This document shows, one piece after another, positions 17,416 through 26,155 of a DNA stretch of 64,000 nucleotides. The number at the start of each line of letters is the position of its first letter. The first letter of the stretch is position 1. The stretch is taken from assembly GCA_038400315.1 (NCBI GenBank), contig CP151667.1, positions 6,893,174-6,957,173 on the forward strand, given 5' to 3'. The position numbers and the translations under genes were made by a program. Below the pieces are notes generated by a model that was given only the letters and a program-made list of their open reading frames with translations, did no database searches and was not told the origin of the DNA. The DNA is from Isosphaeraceae bacterium EP7. Its GTDB lineage: Bacteria > Planctomycetota > Planctomycetia > Isosphaerales > Isosphaeraceae.

Positions 17416-17475
17416 CGCAAAAAGAGAGGCCCGCGCCGGCCGTCCCCGAGGTCTGGGAGACGGCCGACGCGGGCC
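17416..17475 (-). terminator. Intrinsic terminator of the flagellar operon
   Basis: Read on the minus strand, a 17-bp stem (arms 17459-17475 and 17428-17444, with one mismatched step) is followed by TCTCTTTTTG. It lies about 70 bp beyond the fliA stop and faces the plus-strand terminator of the convergent AhpD-like gene. Confidence 0.75.
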
Positions 17476-17543
17476 TTCGATCGGATCGGGCGGTCTGCGT
17501 CCCGCCGGACTCGTAGCCGCCCGAGATCGCGGATTCTTCAGGG

Positions 17544-18320
17544 TCAGGTGCCGAATTCGGGCCGGCGGGCGGAGAGCTGGGACTGGAGGCGGCTGATGAT
17601 CGACGAGTGCATCTGCGAGACCCGCGACTCGCTCAGGTCGAGCGTGGCGCCAATCTCCTTCATCGTCAGCTCTTCATAATAGTAGAGGATGATGATCAGA
17701 CGCTCGTTGCGGTTGAGCCCCTTGGTCACCATGCGCATCAGGTCCTTGCGCTGGAGCCTCCGGGTCGGGTCCTCCCCCTTCTTGTCCTCGAGGATGTCGA
17801 TCTCGCGGACGTCCTTGTAGCTGTCGGTCTCGTACCACTTCTTGTTGAGGCTGATGAGGCCGACGGCGTTGGCATCGGCGGCCATCTTGTCGAACTCGCC
17901 CGGCGGCAGGCCCAGGCGCTCGGCCAGCTCGACGTCCGTCGGCGGGCGGCCGTGCTGGGCCTCGAGCGACTTGCGGGCCTCCTCCATCTTGGTGTGCTTG
18001 GAACGCACCAGGCGGGGGACCCAGTCCATCGTCCGCAGCTCGTCGAGCATGGCCCCGCGGATCCGGGGGACGCAGTACGTCTCGAACTTGACCCCGCGGG
18101 TCAGGTCGAACGCGTCGATGGCGTCCATCAGGCCGAAGACGCCCGCGGAGATCAGGTCGTCCAGGTCGACGCCCTCGGGCAGGCGTTGCCAGATCCGCTC
18201 GGCGTTGTACTTGACCAGGGGGAGGTAACGCTCCACCAGCCGGTTGCGGAGTGGTGTGGTCGGCTGTTCCTTGAACTCACGCCAGAGTTCCGTGACGTCC
18301 ACATCCAGCTTGGTTGACAT
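17544..18320 (-). CDS. fliA: Flagellar sigma factor FliA (sigma-28)
   Basis: A 258-residue sigma-70 family protein of the FliA/WhiG class. Region 2 includes YLPLVKYNAERI, then DLDDLISAGVFGLMDAIDAFDL, with the core-binding helix and KFETYCVPRIRGAMLDELR for -10 melting. Region 3 contains GRPPTDVELAERLGL. Region 4 has LTMKEIGATLDLSESRVSQM, the -35 helix-turn-helix. It should direct RNA polymerase to late flagellar promoters. GGAGG lies 7 nt before the ATG. It is the last gene of a minus-strand flagellar set after flhA, flhF and a small ORF, with its own 214-bp leader region, so it may also have its own promoter. No anti-sigma factor FlgM is seen nearby. Confidence 0.95.
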   Translation of the reverse strand: MSTKLDVDVTELWREFKEQPTTPLRNRLVERYLPLVKYNAERIWQRLPEGVDLDDLISAGVFGLMDAIDAFDLTRGVKFETYCVPRIRGAMLDELRTMDWVPRLVRSKHTKMEEARKSLEAQHGRPPTDVELAERLGLPPGEFDKMAADANAVGLISLNKKWYETDSYKDVREIDILEDKKGEDPTRRLQRKDLMRMVTKGLNRNERLIIILYYYEELTMKEIGATLDLSESRVSQMHSSIISRLQSQLSARRPEFGT

Positions 18321-18350
18321 CTAGACCTCCGTGTCGACTTCGCGGGCAGG

Positions 18351-18366
18351 GGCACATCCATGTGCC
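18351..18366. promoter_or_regulatory. 16-bp palindrome upstream of fliA
   Basis: GGCACAT-CC-ATGTGCC is a perfect 7-2-7 inverted repeat, 30 bp before the fliA start. A palindrome of the same geometry and the same CATCCATG core lies upstream of flhA (22278-22293). A shared operator for a flagellar regulator is possible. Part of it also resembles a sigma-54 -24 box (CGGCAC on the minus strand), but the spacing to the GC at -12 is one base too long. Confidence 0.35.
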
Positions 18367-18534
18367 GGGGGGTCGCTTCGAGCAGTGGGCCTTCGATGCG
18401 ATCGCGGCGGAGACCGGCGGCGGCCGGCTCCCCCCTCTCCTGTCGCGGTTCAAGGAACCCCGCGGACATCTTCAGATATCGGACATCCGGCATCATCGGC
18501 TTGAGCCGCATTGCCGGAGAAGTTTGCCTGAGCC

Positions 18535-18804
18535 TCACGATCGACACCCCCGGCGCGTCGGCGCCCAGCGTGCGAACAGCGAGGCGAAGAGGCCGACGAT
18601 GGCGGCCGGAGGCGGGCCGATGCCCGGGGCCTCCGCCAACCGAGCCGGCGGCGACTTGGACCGCGCCCCGGCCTGGGGAATCTCCCCCGCCCGCGCCCTG
18701 ACCCATTCACGAAGCCCGTCGGCCTGGTCGGACATGCCCCCTCCCGTCGCGCCCGGGGCGCCTCTGGTCGCCGGCGGGTCGCCCCGCCCGATGGGTCGGT
18801 TCAT
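18535..18804 (-). CDS. 89-residue ORF coupled to flhF
   Basis: Its ATG overlaps the flhF stop in an ATGA arrangement, which usually means translational coupling. The product is Gly/Pro/Arg-rich at the start, then MSDQADGLREWVRARAGEIP (helical), then a short hydrophobic stretch (AAIVGLFASLFARW) and a basic tail. In many bacteria this slot, after flhF and before fliA, holds flhG (a MinD-like ATPase); this product is far too small and has no P-loop. A second start at the internal MSDQ is possible. I do not recognise it. Codon use is GC-rich like its neighbours, so it could also be spurious. Confidence 0.45.
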   Translation of the reverse strand: MNRPIGRGDPPATRGAPGATGGGMSDQADGLREWVRARAGEIPQAGARSKSPPARLAEAPGIGPPPAAIVGLFASLFARWAPTRRGCRS

Positions 18805-19940
18805 GGCAAGACCTCCTGGCCGAGGATCAGCCGAGCGAGCCTGGACCGGTCCGCGCCCTCGATGTCGTCGGGCACGGCCTGGCCGGTGGTGATGTAGCTG
18901 ACGGGGCGGTCGGCCTGGGCCAGCAGCCCGAGGACCCCGCCGAGGCCGTCGGCCTCGTCGAGCTTGGTCAGGATCAGGCGGTCGGCCCGGGCCACGGCGA
19001 ACCGGTCGACGGCCGCCTTCAGGCTCCGGGCTCCGGCCGCGGCGCTGAGGACCAGGTGGACCTCGTCGGGGCGGGCCTCGGCCAGGAAGTCGGCCAGCTC
19101 GCGGATCTTCACCTCGTCGCGCGGGCTGCGCCCGGCGGTGTCGATGAGCACCAGGTCCACCTCCCCCAGCTCGTCGATCGCCCGGCGCATGTCGGCCGGG
19201 GTATTGGCCACCGAGAGGGGCAGGTCGATGATCTCTGCATACGTGCGCAGCTGCTCGACGGCGGCGATCCGGTAGGTGTCGACGGTGACCAGGCCGGTGT
19301 GCAAGCCGTGGGCTAGCTTGAAGCTTGCGGCGAGCTTGGCCACGGTGGTCGTCTTGCCCACGCCGGTCGGCCCGACCAGCGCGATGACGCGCCTGGTGCC
19401 GGGGATGGCCAGGATGGGCGGGGCCACCGGGATGCACGACTCGACGGCCAGCACCAGGGCGCGGCGGAGCGAATCGGGCCGCTCGGCCTCCTCGGGGTCG
19501 ACCAGCTCGGCCACGTGCTTCGCCAGGCGGCGGGCCAGCCCCTCGGGCACGTCGGCCTCCAGCAGGCTCGCATAGATCGGGACCAAGGGGGACGGCAGGT
19601 CGGGCAGCAGGTGGTCGAGCCGGCCCATCCGGGCCAGGTCCTCGACCGCGGCGTGCAGCCTGCCGAGCCGGTCGCCAACCCCGGCGCGGACCGCCTCGTG
19701 GGCCTCGCGGTGGTGCGCCTGCGGCACCGCCACGGCCGGCGGCTCGGCCGGCGAGGCCGATGCGGCGGTGACCTCGACCAGTTCGCGGCTGCCCAGGCCG
19801 AAGATCCGACGGCGGCGGACCTCGCGCGATCCGAGGATGGTGGCCCCGCCCCCGAGGTCTCGTCGCACCAGGGCCAGGGCCCCTTTGAGCGTGGCCGCCC
19901 GGTAGGTCCGGGGCGTCGTCTGCGGCTCGGTCTTTCGCAC
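18801..19940 (-). CDS. flhF: Flagellar SRP-type GTPase FlhF
   Basis: A 379-residue protein. GTG 19940 is preceded by GGAGG on the minus strand. The N-terminal segment (RTYRAATLKGALALVRRDLG, then GATILGSREV) is typical of FlhF. After a helical N-domain comes the SRP-GTPase G-domain: VGPTGVGKTTTVAKLAA from 189, VDTYRIAAVEQL, DTAGRSPRD, ILTKLDEADGLGG and the closing GQAVPDDIE. FlhF places or numbers flagella at the cell pole, working as a GTP-dependent dimer at the membrane. It starts 83 bp after the flhA stop, as in most flagellar operons. Its usual partner FlhG is not encoded here. Confidence 0.95.
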   Translation of the reverse strand: MRKTEPQTTPRTYRAATLKGALALVRRDLGGGATILGSREVRRRRIFGLGSRELVEVTAASASPAEPPAVAVPQAHHREAHEAVRAGVGDRLGRLHAAVEDLARMGRLDHLLPDLPSPLVPIYASLLEADVPEGLARRLAKHVAELVDPEEAERPDSLRRALVLAVESCIPVAPPILAIPGTRRVIALVGPTGVGKTTTVAKLAASFKLAHGLHTGLVTVDTYRIAAVEQLRTYAEIIDLPLSVANTPADMRRAIDELGEVDLVLIDTAGRSPRDEVKIRELADFLAEARPDEVHLVLSAAAGARSLKAAVDRFAVARADRLILTKLDEADGLGGVLGLLAQADRPVSYITTGQAVPDDIEGADRSRLARLILGQEVLP

Positions 19941-20023
19941 GGTCCCCCTCCCTTCCCTTGTCCCGGGCCATCTCGATCGCGGAAGCCACCCGGTTCCGTC
20001 CGGGGGCGAGGCTTGCGTCCCGC

Positions 20024-22165
20024 TCAGCGGGTCGCCGTGGCTGTGCTCACAGTGGTGACGGCCGGCAGCTCGTCGCCGTCGACCACCGAGCCGAGCGTCT
20101 CGACGGGCGCATCCCTGGGGATCTCGCGGTAACTGAGCACGACCAGCCGGGGCAGGTCGGCGCGGGTGAGGTCTTTCAGCACCGGGCGGGCCTCGGGCGA
20201 GGTGAGGACCACCGGCGGGTGGCCCGCCTCGACCAGCGGCTGGACGGCCTGGGCGACCACGCGGATCACCTGGCGGCAGAAGTCGGCCCCGAGCGCCGTG
20301 GTCGGGCCCGAGTCGGGCTGCTGCGCCGAGGCCGCCAGTCGGGCGTCGATGGCACGGCCCAGGGTGACCACCCGCAGGTGGCCGTCGGCCCCGAGGTGCT
20401 GCTGCGCGATCCGCCGGCCGAGGCTCTGGCGGACGTGCTCGGTCAGGGCGTCGGTGTCGTGCGTGCGGCCGGCCTGCATGGCCAGCGACTCGAGGATCGT
20501 CTCCAGGTCGCGGATGCTGACCCGCTCGCGGAGCAGGTTCTGGAGCACGCGCTGGACCTCGCCGGCCCGCATCAGTCCGGGCACGACCTCGTCGACCAGG
20601 GCGGGCGACGTGGAGCGGACGCGGTCGAGGAGCCGGCCGACCTGCTCGCGGGTCATCAGTTCGTCGGCATGGCTCAGGACGATCTCGGTGAAGTGGCCGG
20701 CGACGACAGCGGAGGCCTCCATCAGCCGGCAACCGGCCAGCTCGGCGACCTCGCGGCCATCGGCGTGGATCCAGACGGCCGGCTGGCCGGTGATCGGGTC
20801 GAAGCCGTCTCGGCCCGTCGGGCCGTCGACCAGGCCGACGGGGGGGATCGCCAGCAGCCTACCGGCGTGGGCCACGCCCTGCCCCACCACCGAGCCGCGG
20901 ATCTTGATCCGATATTCGTGGGGGCCGATGCCGATCTCGTCGCGGATCCGGGCCTTGGGCACGATCAGGCCGAGGTCGCGGGCGACCCGGTGGCGCATCG
21001 CCCCGAGCCGCTCCAGCAGGTCGCCGCGGCCGGGCTCGGCCAGGCTGATCAGGCGGTACCCAATCTCCAACTCTAGCGGATCGACATGGAGGAGATCCTC
21101 CATCCGATCGCGGACGGGCTCGGTACGCTCGGACTCCGCCTCCACACGCTCAGGCTCCGCCTCGGGACGCAGATTGTCGCGTGTGCGTCGGGACCGGATC
21201 ACGTAAGCGCCCGAGGCGAGGGCCCCGGCCAGGGTCAGCAGCGGCAGCTTGGGCAGTTCGGTGAAGGCCAGGACGGCGAGGAAGACGGCCGAGGCGCCCA
21301 GTACCTCGGGGCGACCCAGGAGCTGCCCGGTCACCTCGGCACCCAGGTCCGAGTCGCTGCTGGAGCGGGTGACGATCAGGCCGGCGGCCAGCGAGATGAG
21401 GAAGGCGGGGACCTGGCTGACCAGGCCGTCGCCGATCGTGAGCTTGGTGTAGACCTCGACGGCCTCGCCGACGCTCATGCCCGAGTTGACCACGCCGATG
21501 TAGAGCCCGCCAAGGATGTTCACCACCGTGATGATGACGCCGGCGACGGCATCGCCCCGCACGAACTTGCCGGCACCGTCCATGGCCCCGAAGAAGTCGG
21601 CCTGGCGATAGACCGCGTCGCGCCTGCGGTGTGCCTCGTGCTGGTCGATCAGCCCGGCATGCAGGTCGGCGTCGATGGCCATCTGGCGGCCGGGCAGGCC
21701 GTCGAGCATGAACCTGGCGGCGACCTCGCTGATGCGGGTGGCCCCCTTGGTGATGACGACGAACTGGATGACCACCAGGATCAGGAAGAGGATGGCCCCG
21801 ACGAGCACCTGGTCGCCGGCGACGAATTCGCCGAACGCCTTGATGACGTCGCCGGCCGCGTCCAGCCCGTGCTCGCCGGCCCGGGTGAGGATGAGCCTCG
21901 TCGTGGCGACGTTGAGCACCAGCCGGGTGAGCGTGGTGGTCAGCAAGATGGTCGGGAAGACGCTGAATTCATGGGGCGCCCGGATGGCCAGGGTCGTCAG
22001 CAGGACGATGACCGCCAGGGTGATATTGGCCGAGAGCAGCAGGTCGAGCGCCGCCGGGGGCAGCGGGACGACGAAGACCAGGATCGCGCCGACGATCGTC
22101 ACCGGCAGGATCAGGCCCGAGAGGCGCGACCAGGGAGTAACCTGGCTGGGCGGTGCGGGAGGCAT
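20024..22165 (-). CDS. flhA: Flagellar export gate protein FlhA
   Basis: A 713-residue protein starting at MPPAPPSQ (ATG 22165, GGAGGA upstream). The first half contains about eight membrane helices with the signature FPTILLTTTLTRLVLNVATTR and the FHIPEP-family cytoplasmic loop (GKFVRGDAVAGVIITVVNILGG). The second half is the cytoplasmic domain, with GIGPHEYRIKIRGSVVGQG and a C-terminus that docks chaperone-substrate complexes. It forms the ring of the type III flagellar export gate and uses the proton gradient. A longer frame adds 51 Arg-rich residues that do not belong to the family. A flagellar rather than virulence-type system is indicated by the flhF and fliA neighbours. Confidence 0.96.
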   Translation of the reverse strand: MPPAPPSQVTPWSRLSGLILPVTIVGAILVFVVPLPPAALDLLLSANITLAVIVLLTTLAIRAPHEFSVFPTILLTTTLTRLVLNVATTRLILTRAGEHGLDAAGDVIKAFGEFVAGDQVLVGAILFLILVVIQFVVITKGATRISEVAARFMLDGLPGRQMAIDADLHAGLIDQHEAHRRRDAVYRQADFFGAMDGAGKFVRGDAVAGVIITVVNILGGLYIGVVNSGMSVGEAVEVYTKLTIGDGLVSQVPAFLISLAAGLIVTRSSSDSDLGAEVTGQLLGRPEVLGASAVFLAVLAFTELPKLPLLTLAGALASGAYVIRSRRTRDNLRPEAEPERVEAESERTEPVRDRMEDLLHVDPLELEIGYRLISLAEPGRGDLLERLGAMRHRVARDLGLIVPKARIRDEIGIGPHEYRIKIRGSVVGQGVAHAGRLLAIPPVGLVDGPTGRDGFDPITGQPAVWIHADGREVAELAGCRLMEASAVVAGHFTEIVLSHADELMTREQVGRLLDRVRSTSPALVDEVVPGLMRAGEVQRVLQNLLRERVSIRDLETILESLAMQAGRTHDTDALTEHVRQSLGRRIAQQHLGADGHLRVVTLGRAIDARLAASAQQPDSGPTTALGADFCRQVIRVVAQAVQPLVEAGHPPVVLTSPEARPVLKDLTRADLPRLVVLSYREIPRDAPVETLGSVVDGDELPAVTTVSTATATR

Positions 22166-22277
22166 CCGTTGCTCTCCTCCGCTCGAGCGGGGTGGTTGGT
22201 TCGTCCGTCCGTTCCGTCTGACTCGAACGCCGGGCCGCCCCGTCGGGGGTCGGAACCGGAGTCGGCCGTGGCCCCGG

Positions 22278-22309
22278 CGAGCATCCATGCTCGACCGAGG
22301 CCCGTGCCA
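22278..22309 (-). promoter_or_regulatory. Sigma-54-like element plus palindrome upstream of flhA
   Basis: Read on the minus strand, TGGCACGGGCCTCGGT (22309-22294) has an exact -24 half (TGGCACG) but a poor -12 half (TCGGT against TTGCW). Directly after it lies the palindrome CGAGCAT-CC-ATGCTCG (22278-22293). The element is about 130 bp before the flhA start. Nothing else is evident in the 455-bp gap from 22166 to 22620 except the hairpin at 22519-22557. Confidence 0.35.
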
Positions 22310-22518
22310 AGTGCGCAACCGCAGGCCATCGGCATGCGAGCCGAGGGCCGTACGGAGGTAGGCTTAACTTGGAAAATCTCTGCAATTCGCCGGGTTTTGA
22401 CTCAAGGATGGCGGGCTCTGGCTTGCGAGGGGGACGATACCGGCGCGGCCCTGCGCTGTCCAGAGCGATCGGACCATCGCCGCCGAAGATCGTCGCCGGA
22501 TGCGACCTTTCGAAACGC

Positions 22519-22557
22519 CCGACGGCCCGCACTCCCATGAGGAGTGCGGGCCGTCGG
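22519..22557 (-). terminator. 17-bp perfect hairpin after Cys-rich exported gene
   Basis: Arms 22519-22535 and 22541-22557 pair perfectly around a 5-nt loop, about 65 bp beyond the stop of the Cys-rich gene. The stem is long and GC-rich, but only a short T-triplet follows on the minus strand. Confidence 0.6.
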
Positions 22558-22620
22558 GTGGTTCGTGAGGAGTTCGGCCACTCGGCGATCGCTAGGCGTC
22601 CGCTCCGAGGCCGAGGGACC

Positions 22621-23163
22621 TCAGTTGCCGGCCGGGGTCAGCGAGATGCTGCCGCCGTTGGTGACTTCCGGGGGAGGGGGGACGTCGCCGGCCAGGGTGG
22701 CCGGGGCGATGGCACCCGGGGCGTAGGAGGACTGGGCGGCACCGTAGGCGGGAGCAGCCTGGGGAGCACCGTAGGCGGGGGCGGCCTGGGGGGCGGCGTA
22801 GGTGCCCTGGCCCGTGGCGTAGGTCACCGGGGCGACCGTGCCGCAGCCGGTGTCGCAACCTTTGTCCTTATGGCCCCAGACGCGCTTCTTCTTCAGCACG
22901 TACTCGTAGGTGTAGGTCTTGGGCTTGTGCTTCAGCAACCCGCAAAGCTTGGTCTTCAGGCCAAGGGAGGGAAGCTTGGCGCCGCAACCGCCGGTCTCGC
23001 AGCCCTGGGGGCTGGCGATGACGCTCTGAGCGGTGGGGATGGGGCCTTGGGCCGAGGCAATGCCGCAGGTGCTGCAGCCGTGCTCGAACAGACCGGCCGT
23101 GCTCACGCTGCTCATGCCGAGAGCGAGGGCCAAGCTAACGCCGAGGGTCAGGGGCTTCAACAT
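22621..23163 (-). CDS. Exported Cys-rich protein with Ala-Pro-Tyr repeats
   Basis: A 180-residue protein; ATG 23163 has AGGAG 11 nt upstream. A signal peptide (LTLGVSLALALGMSSVSTAG) is followed by three Cys clusters: CSTCG, CETGGCG and CDTGCG. A basic central block (KTYTYEYVLKKKRVWGHK) comes next, then tandem AAPAYGAPQ repeats and a Pro-rich end. Exported proteins with a KKKRVW block and Cys pairs recur in planctomycetes (from memory), possibly as structural cell-wall or surface proteins linked by disulfides, but this is inference. The frame also extends upstream to 23316 without a signal peptide, so the shorter start is preferred. It has its own terminator. Confidence 0.75.
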   Translation of the reverse strand: MLKPLTLGVSLALALGMSSVSTAGLFEHGCSTCGIASAQGPIPTAQSVIASPQGCETGGCGAKLPSLGLKTKLCGLLKHKPKTYTYEYVLKKKRVWGHKDKGCDTGCGTVAPVTYATGQGTYAAPQAAPAYGAPQAAPAYGAAQSSYAPGAIAPATLAGDVPPPPEVTNGGSISLTPAGN

Positions 23164-23688
23164 GGGAGACGTAACTCCTAAGCAAACGATCGTTACGAGG
23201 ACGACAATCCGGCCGGCCGGATGCCGAACCCGGCTAAATTCAAACCAGGGCATCAAGTGACAGCAGGTGTTCCCGACACCCGGGGCCTTGCGGCCCGACC
23301 ACCACTCCGACACCACCCAGTCGGTGCTCCCGAGTTCTCGCTTCAGGGTTACCGAGGCGAGCTAGACAGAGATATCGTCAGCCGGGCCCCGCCCCTTGAA
23401 CGCCCTTCCCGTTTTCTGCCAACGAGTTACAACGACGACTCGTGACGGTCGTCGGGGTTCCGGCGGCCCGGCAATCTGCGCAAGGAAGGCGGTCGCGACA
23501 ACCGCCACAACCCCCAAAGTCAACACAGGAAGGTCAACGCAACCATCAACCTTCACGCCGTCGGTTTCGTCGAGGGGCGACAGGTCGGGGCTTCCGGTCG
23601 ACGAGGACGGCCCCCGATGGTCTCGTCGCGGTTGCGAACGAGGCCATCGGGGGCCGTAGGACAGCTCGATCTCGACGATCCCTGGGCG
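23164..23688. other. 525-bp gap between two minus-strand genes
   Basis: Holds the terminator-like hairpin of the upstream glycosyltransferase gene (23607-23657) and presumably the promoter of the Cys-rich exported gene near 23200. No coding frame with convincing composition or start was seen. Confidence 0.5.
23607..23657 (-). terminator. Long hairpin after GT39-like gene
   Basis: ACGGCCCCCGATGG (23607-23620) pairs with CCATCGGGGGCCGT (23644-23657), and the loop adds CTCGT/ACGAG. It lies 32 bp beyond the stop. There is no T-run, so it may act as an mRNA 3' end stabiliser instead. Confidence 0.55.
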
Positions 23689-25527
23689 TCAGCGCCTGGT
23701 GGACGGGGTGTCCAGACCGGGGGCCTTCTCTGGGGGGGCTGTCGCCGTCGAGGCGGCGGCCGTCGGATTGACGCGCAGGAGGGTCAGTTCGTTGCGGTCG
23801 AGCCCCTCCTCCCGCATCAGCGGGGTGACCAGGCCGGCCAGCGCCCGCTCGAACTGGGCGTAGTCCTTGTTGCGGATCAGGAGATAAGGGGAAGCCTGGC
23901 CTCCCTCGCGGATCCACTTGACGAGCAGATCCTGCTCATTGCGGATGCGCACGACCGGGTCGAGGATCAGGCGGTTCTCCTTGGAGGCCTGCACCAGGTC
24001 GATCCCCTCGTTGTAGGTCGGCTGGCTGCCGGGGACGGGGGCGAGCTGGCGATCTCGCAGGTAAAACCAGAGGCCCTCGTCGAGTTCGTGGAAGAACATG
24101 ACGGTGCGGACGTCGGGCGGCAGGACCACGCCGAGCCGGTCGGCAAGCTGCCGGTGGCTGCGCAGGGGGTCTTCGCGGGGGGCGACGGCGCCGTAGGCGA
24201 CCAGGACGCCCAGGGTCATCGCGGCCACCAACGGGGCCAGGGCCAGGGCATTCGCCCCGCGGCGCCAGGTCCAGGCGCTCAGCACAATCAAGCAGGCGCA
24301 CGCCGCAGCCCCCGCCAGCGCCACGCCCAGATAGGCCGGCACCAATTGCGAGACGACCACCGGCGCGACGAGCACCGCGACGAATGGGATCACCCAGTGC
24401 AACTGGAGCAGGCGTCTGGCGGCCAGATTGGCGGGGCCCTCCTCGCGGGCGACCTGGCAAAGCCGCACCCACTCCTGGCCCGCCAGAAGCGCGGCGCCGG
24501 GCAGGCAGGGGACGTAGTAGTTGGGCTTGGCCACCTTCCAGAGGCAGAACATGGCCAGGTTGCCCAGGGTCCACCACCAGGCGAACCAGACCTTGGGCCG
24601 GCCCTCGCGGCCGCGATGCAGCAGCGGCACGATCAGGGCCGAGAAGGCGAGCAGGCCCCAGGGGAAGGTCATCCAGGGCCAGTCGACGGCCAGAATTTGC
24701 CGGGCCCTGGAATGGTGGATGCCCGCGGTCCCCGCCTTCTGGGCCATCTCCAGGTACCAGACCCGCGCCGCCATCGGGTCGGTCAGCGCGACGGGCACCG
24801 GCCAGCAGAGGGCCAGCAGTCCGAAGATGGCCATCCCCCAGCCGTCGGCCAGCCGCCGTAGCCCACGCCAGGGCTCGCCCAGGGCGATGACATAAGGGAT
24901 GACCGTCAGGGCGACGACCAGCAGGATGATCGGGCCCTTCGTCAGGATGCCCAGGCCCATCGCCGTGTACATCAGGAGCGACCAGCGGCGGCCGCCCGCC
25001 TGCTCCGGCAGGGCCTCGCCGGGCTCCGGCGGCCGGTCCCCGTGCAGCCTTCGCCACGCCGCATAGAGCGCCAGCGTCGCGAAGAACGCCAGCGGGCCAT
25101 CGTTGCCGGCCTGGCGCAGCTCGATGATGAAGAAGGACATCGACGTGAGCACCAGCCCCGAGGCCAGGCCCACCGCACGTCCCCCCAGCCTGCAGCCCAG
25201 GCCGTAGACGAGCCCGACCATGCCCAGGGCCGATAGCGCCCCGGGTAGTCGCACGATCACCTCGTCGCGGCGACCCGTCAGGGTCATCAACCCGGCGATC
25301 GTCCAACGCGGCAGGGGGGGCTTCTCCAGCCGCTTGCGCCCCTGGATCTCGGCGATCAGCCACCGGCCATGGTCGACCGTGTCGATCGCCTCGGCCGAGG
25401 CGCGCTGTTCGCGCTTACCCCAGAGGTCCATCGACCCCAAACTTCCCAGGAACGTGAGGCAGGCCAACACGCCCAGCAGCACTTCCGGGCCAAGGCGACG
25501 GACCCAATCCCTCGCGGCCATCGGCAT
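23689..25527 (-). CDS. GT39/ArnT-like membrane glycosyltransferase
   Basis: A 612-residue protein with about a dozen membrane helices. It starts at ATG 25527, which has GGAGGAG upstream; the frame extends 23 residues further without a ribosome site. Residues 25-75 contain the first periplasmic loop typical of lipid-linked sugar transferases (ArnT/PMT class), ending in RLEKPPLPRW; the KPPL-x-x-W motif is characteristic. The C-terminal 150 residues are a soluble extracytoplasmic domain. Such enzymes move a sugar from a polyprenyl-phosphate donor to lipid A, protein or glycan; the acceptor is not readable. The acidic residues normally found in loop 1 are not in the usual DE form here. It is transcribed alone. 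Confidence 0.8.
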   Translation of the reverse strand: MPMAARDWVRRLGPEVLLGVLACLTFLGSLGSMDLWGKREQRASAEAIDTVDHGRWLIAEIQGRKRLEKPPLPRWTIAGLMTLTGRRDEVIVRLPGALSALGMVGLVYGLGCRLGGRAVGLASGLVLTSMSFFIIELRQAGNDGPLAFFATLALYAAWRRLHGDRPPEPGEALPEQAGGRRWSLLMYTAMGLGILTKGPIILLVVALTVIPYVIALGEPWRGLRRLADGWGMAIFGLLALCWPVPVALTDPMAARVWYLEMAQKAGTAGIHHSRARQILAVDWPWMTFPWGLLAFSALIVPLLHRGREGRPKVWFAWWWTLGNLAMFCLWKVAKPNYYVPCLPGAALLAGQEWVRLCQVAREEGPANLAARRLLQLHWVIPFVAVLVAPVVVSQLVPAYLGVALAGAAACACLIVLSAWTWRRGANALALAPLVAAMTLGVLVAYGAVAPREDPLRSHRQLADRLGVVLPPDVRTVMFFHELDEGLWFYLRDRQLAPVPGSQPTYNEGIDLVQASKENRLILDPVVRIRNEQDLLVKWIREGGQASPYLLIRNKDYAQFERALAGLVTPLMREEGLDRNELTLLRVNPTAAASTATAPPEKAPGLDTPSTRR

Positions 25528-26155
25528 CGTCTCCTCCCTGGACCGGCGCAGCCGTCGCATCTCGTCAGGCCACCGATCGGGAGGCCCAGATTCCAAGTTC
25601 GCGACGCCTCCCAGGCCGACCGGCTCCTCCGGCCGACCGAGAGGCGCGGCACCTTACCGCAAGTCTCCCGATGCGACAATCCGGGTCTCGGCCGCGTCGC
25701 CGAGGCCGTGCATCGGGCCTCGATCAACGACGAGCCGAGCCCAGCACGAGCCCGAAGGAATTCGGAGAATTTCCGTTCGGGCCCGACCTCCCGGGACCCG
25801 GGCGGGTCCCACCTCGGGTGCCGATCTGCTCGGCTCGGGCCGACTTGCGCGTGCCGGGCCGGGCCCATCAGGCAAATCGGCGTGGACTTTCGTCAACGGG
25901 GCTGGCTGCATTGACACTTTCTCGGAAGATCGGGTATACCCCCGTTCGACGCCGCCCGAGGTGGGTCGATGGCATCGCCGACGAGGCGACGCCCGACGTC
26001 TCGGGCCCCCGGACCAAGGACGGGTCGCGGGCCGACTGCGGCGGGTTTGACGCTGATTCGGAAGAGACAGGCGAGTCTCGCAGCCGCGGGACGAGCATGG
26101 TTGCCGGGTCGGACAGGTTGCGACTCGGGTAGAACCCCAGGGAGGGGGCCGGCCC
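25528..26155. other. 628-bp divergent intergenic region
   Basis: Separates the minus-strand glycosyltransferase from the plus-strand acylation operon. The best promoter match (25911-25940) faces the operon and would leave a leader of about 205 nt. Several frames run through it on both strands, but none has a ribosome site or family features. Confidence 0.5.
25911..25940 (+). promoter_or_regulatory. Sigma-70-type promoter candidate for acylation operon
   Basis: An exact TTGACA (25911-25916) is followed after 18 bp by TATACC (25935-25940; four of six match TATAAT). It is one of very few exact -35 boxes in this GC-rich window. It lies about 215 bp before the MBOAT start. Confidence 0.4.

Noticed and set aside
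18349-18368. Sigma-54 promoter for fliA
   Set aside because: CGGCAC...TGTGC has the GC one base too far from the GG and is better explained as half of the perfect palindrome.
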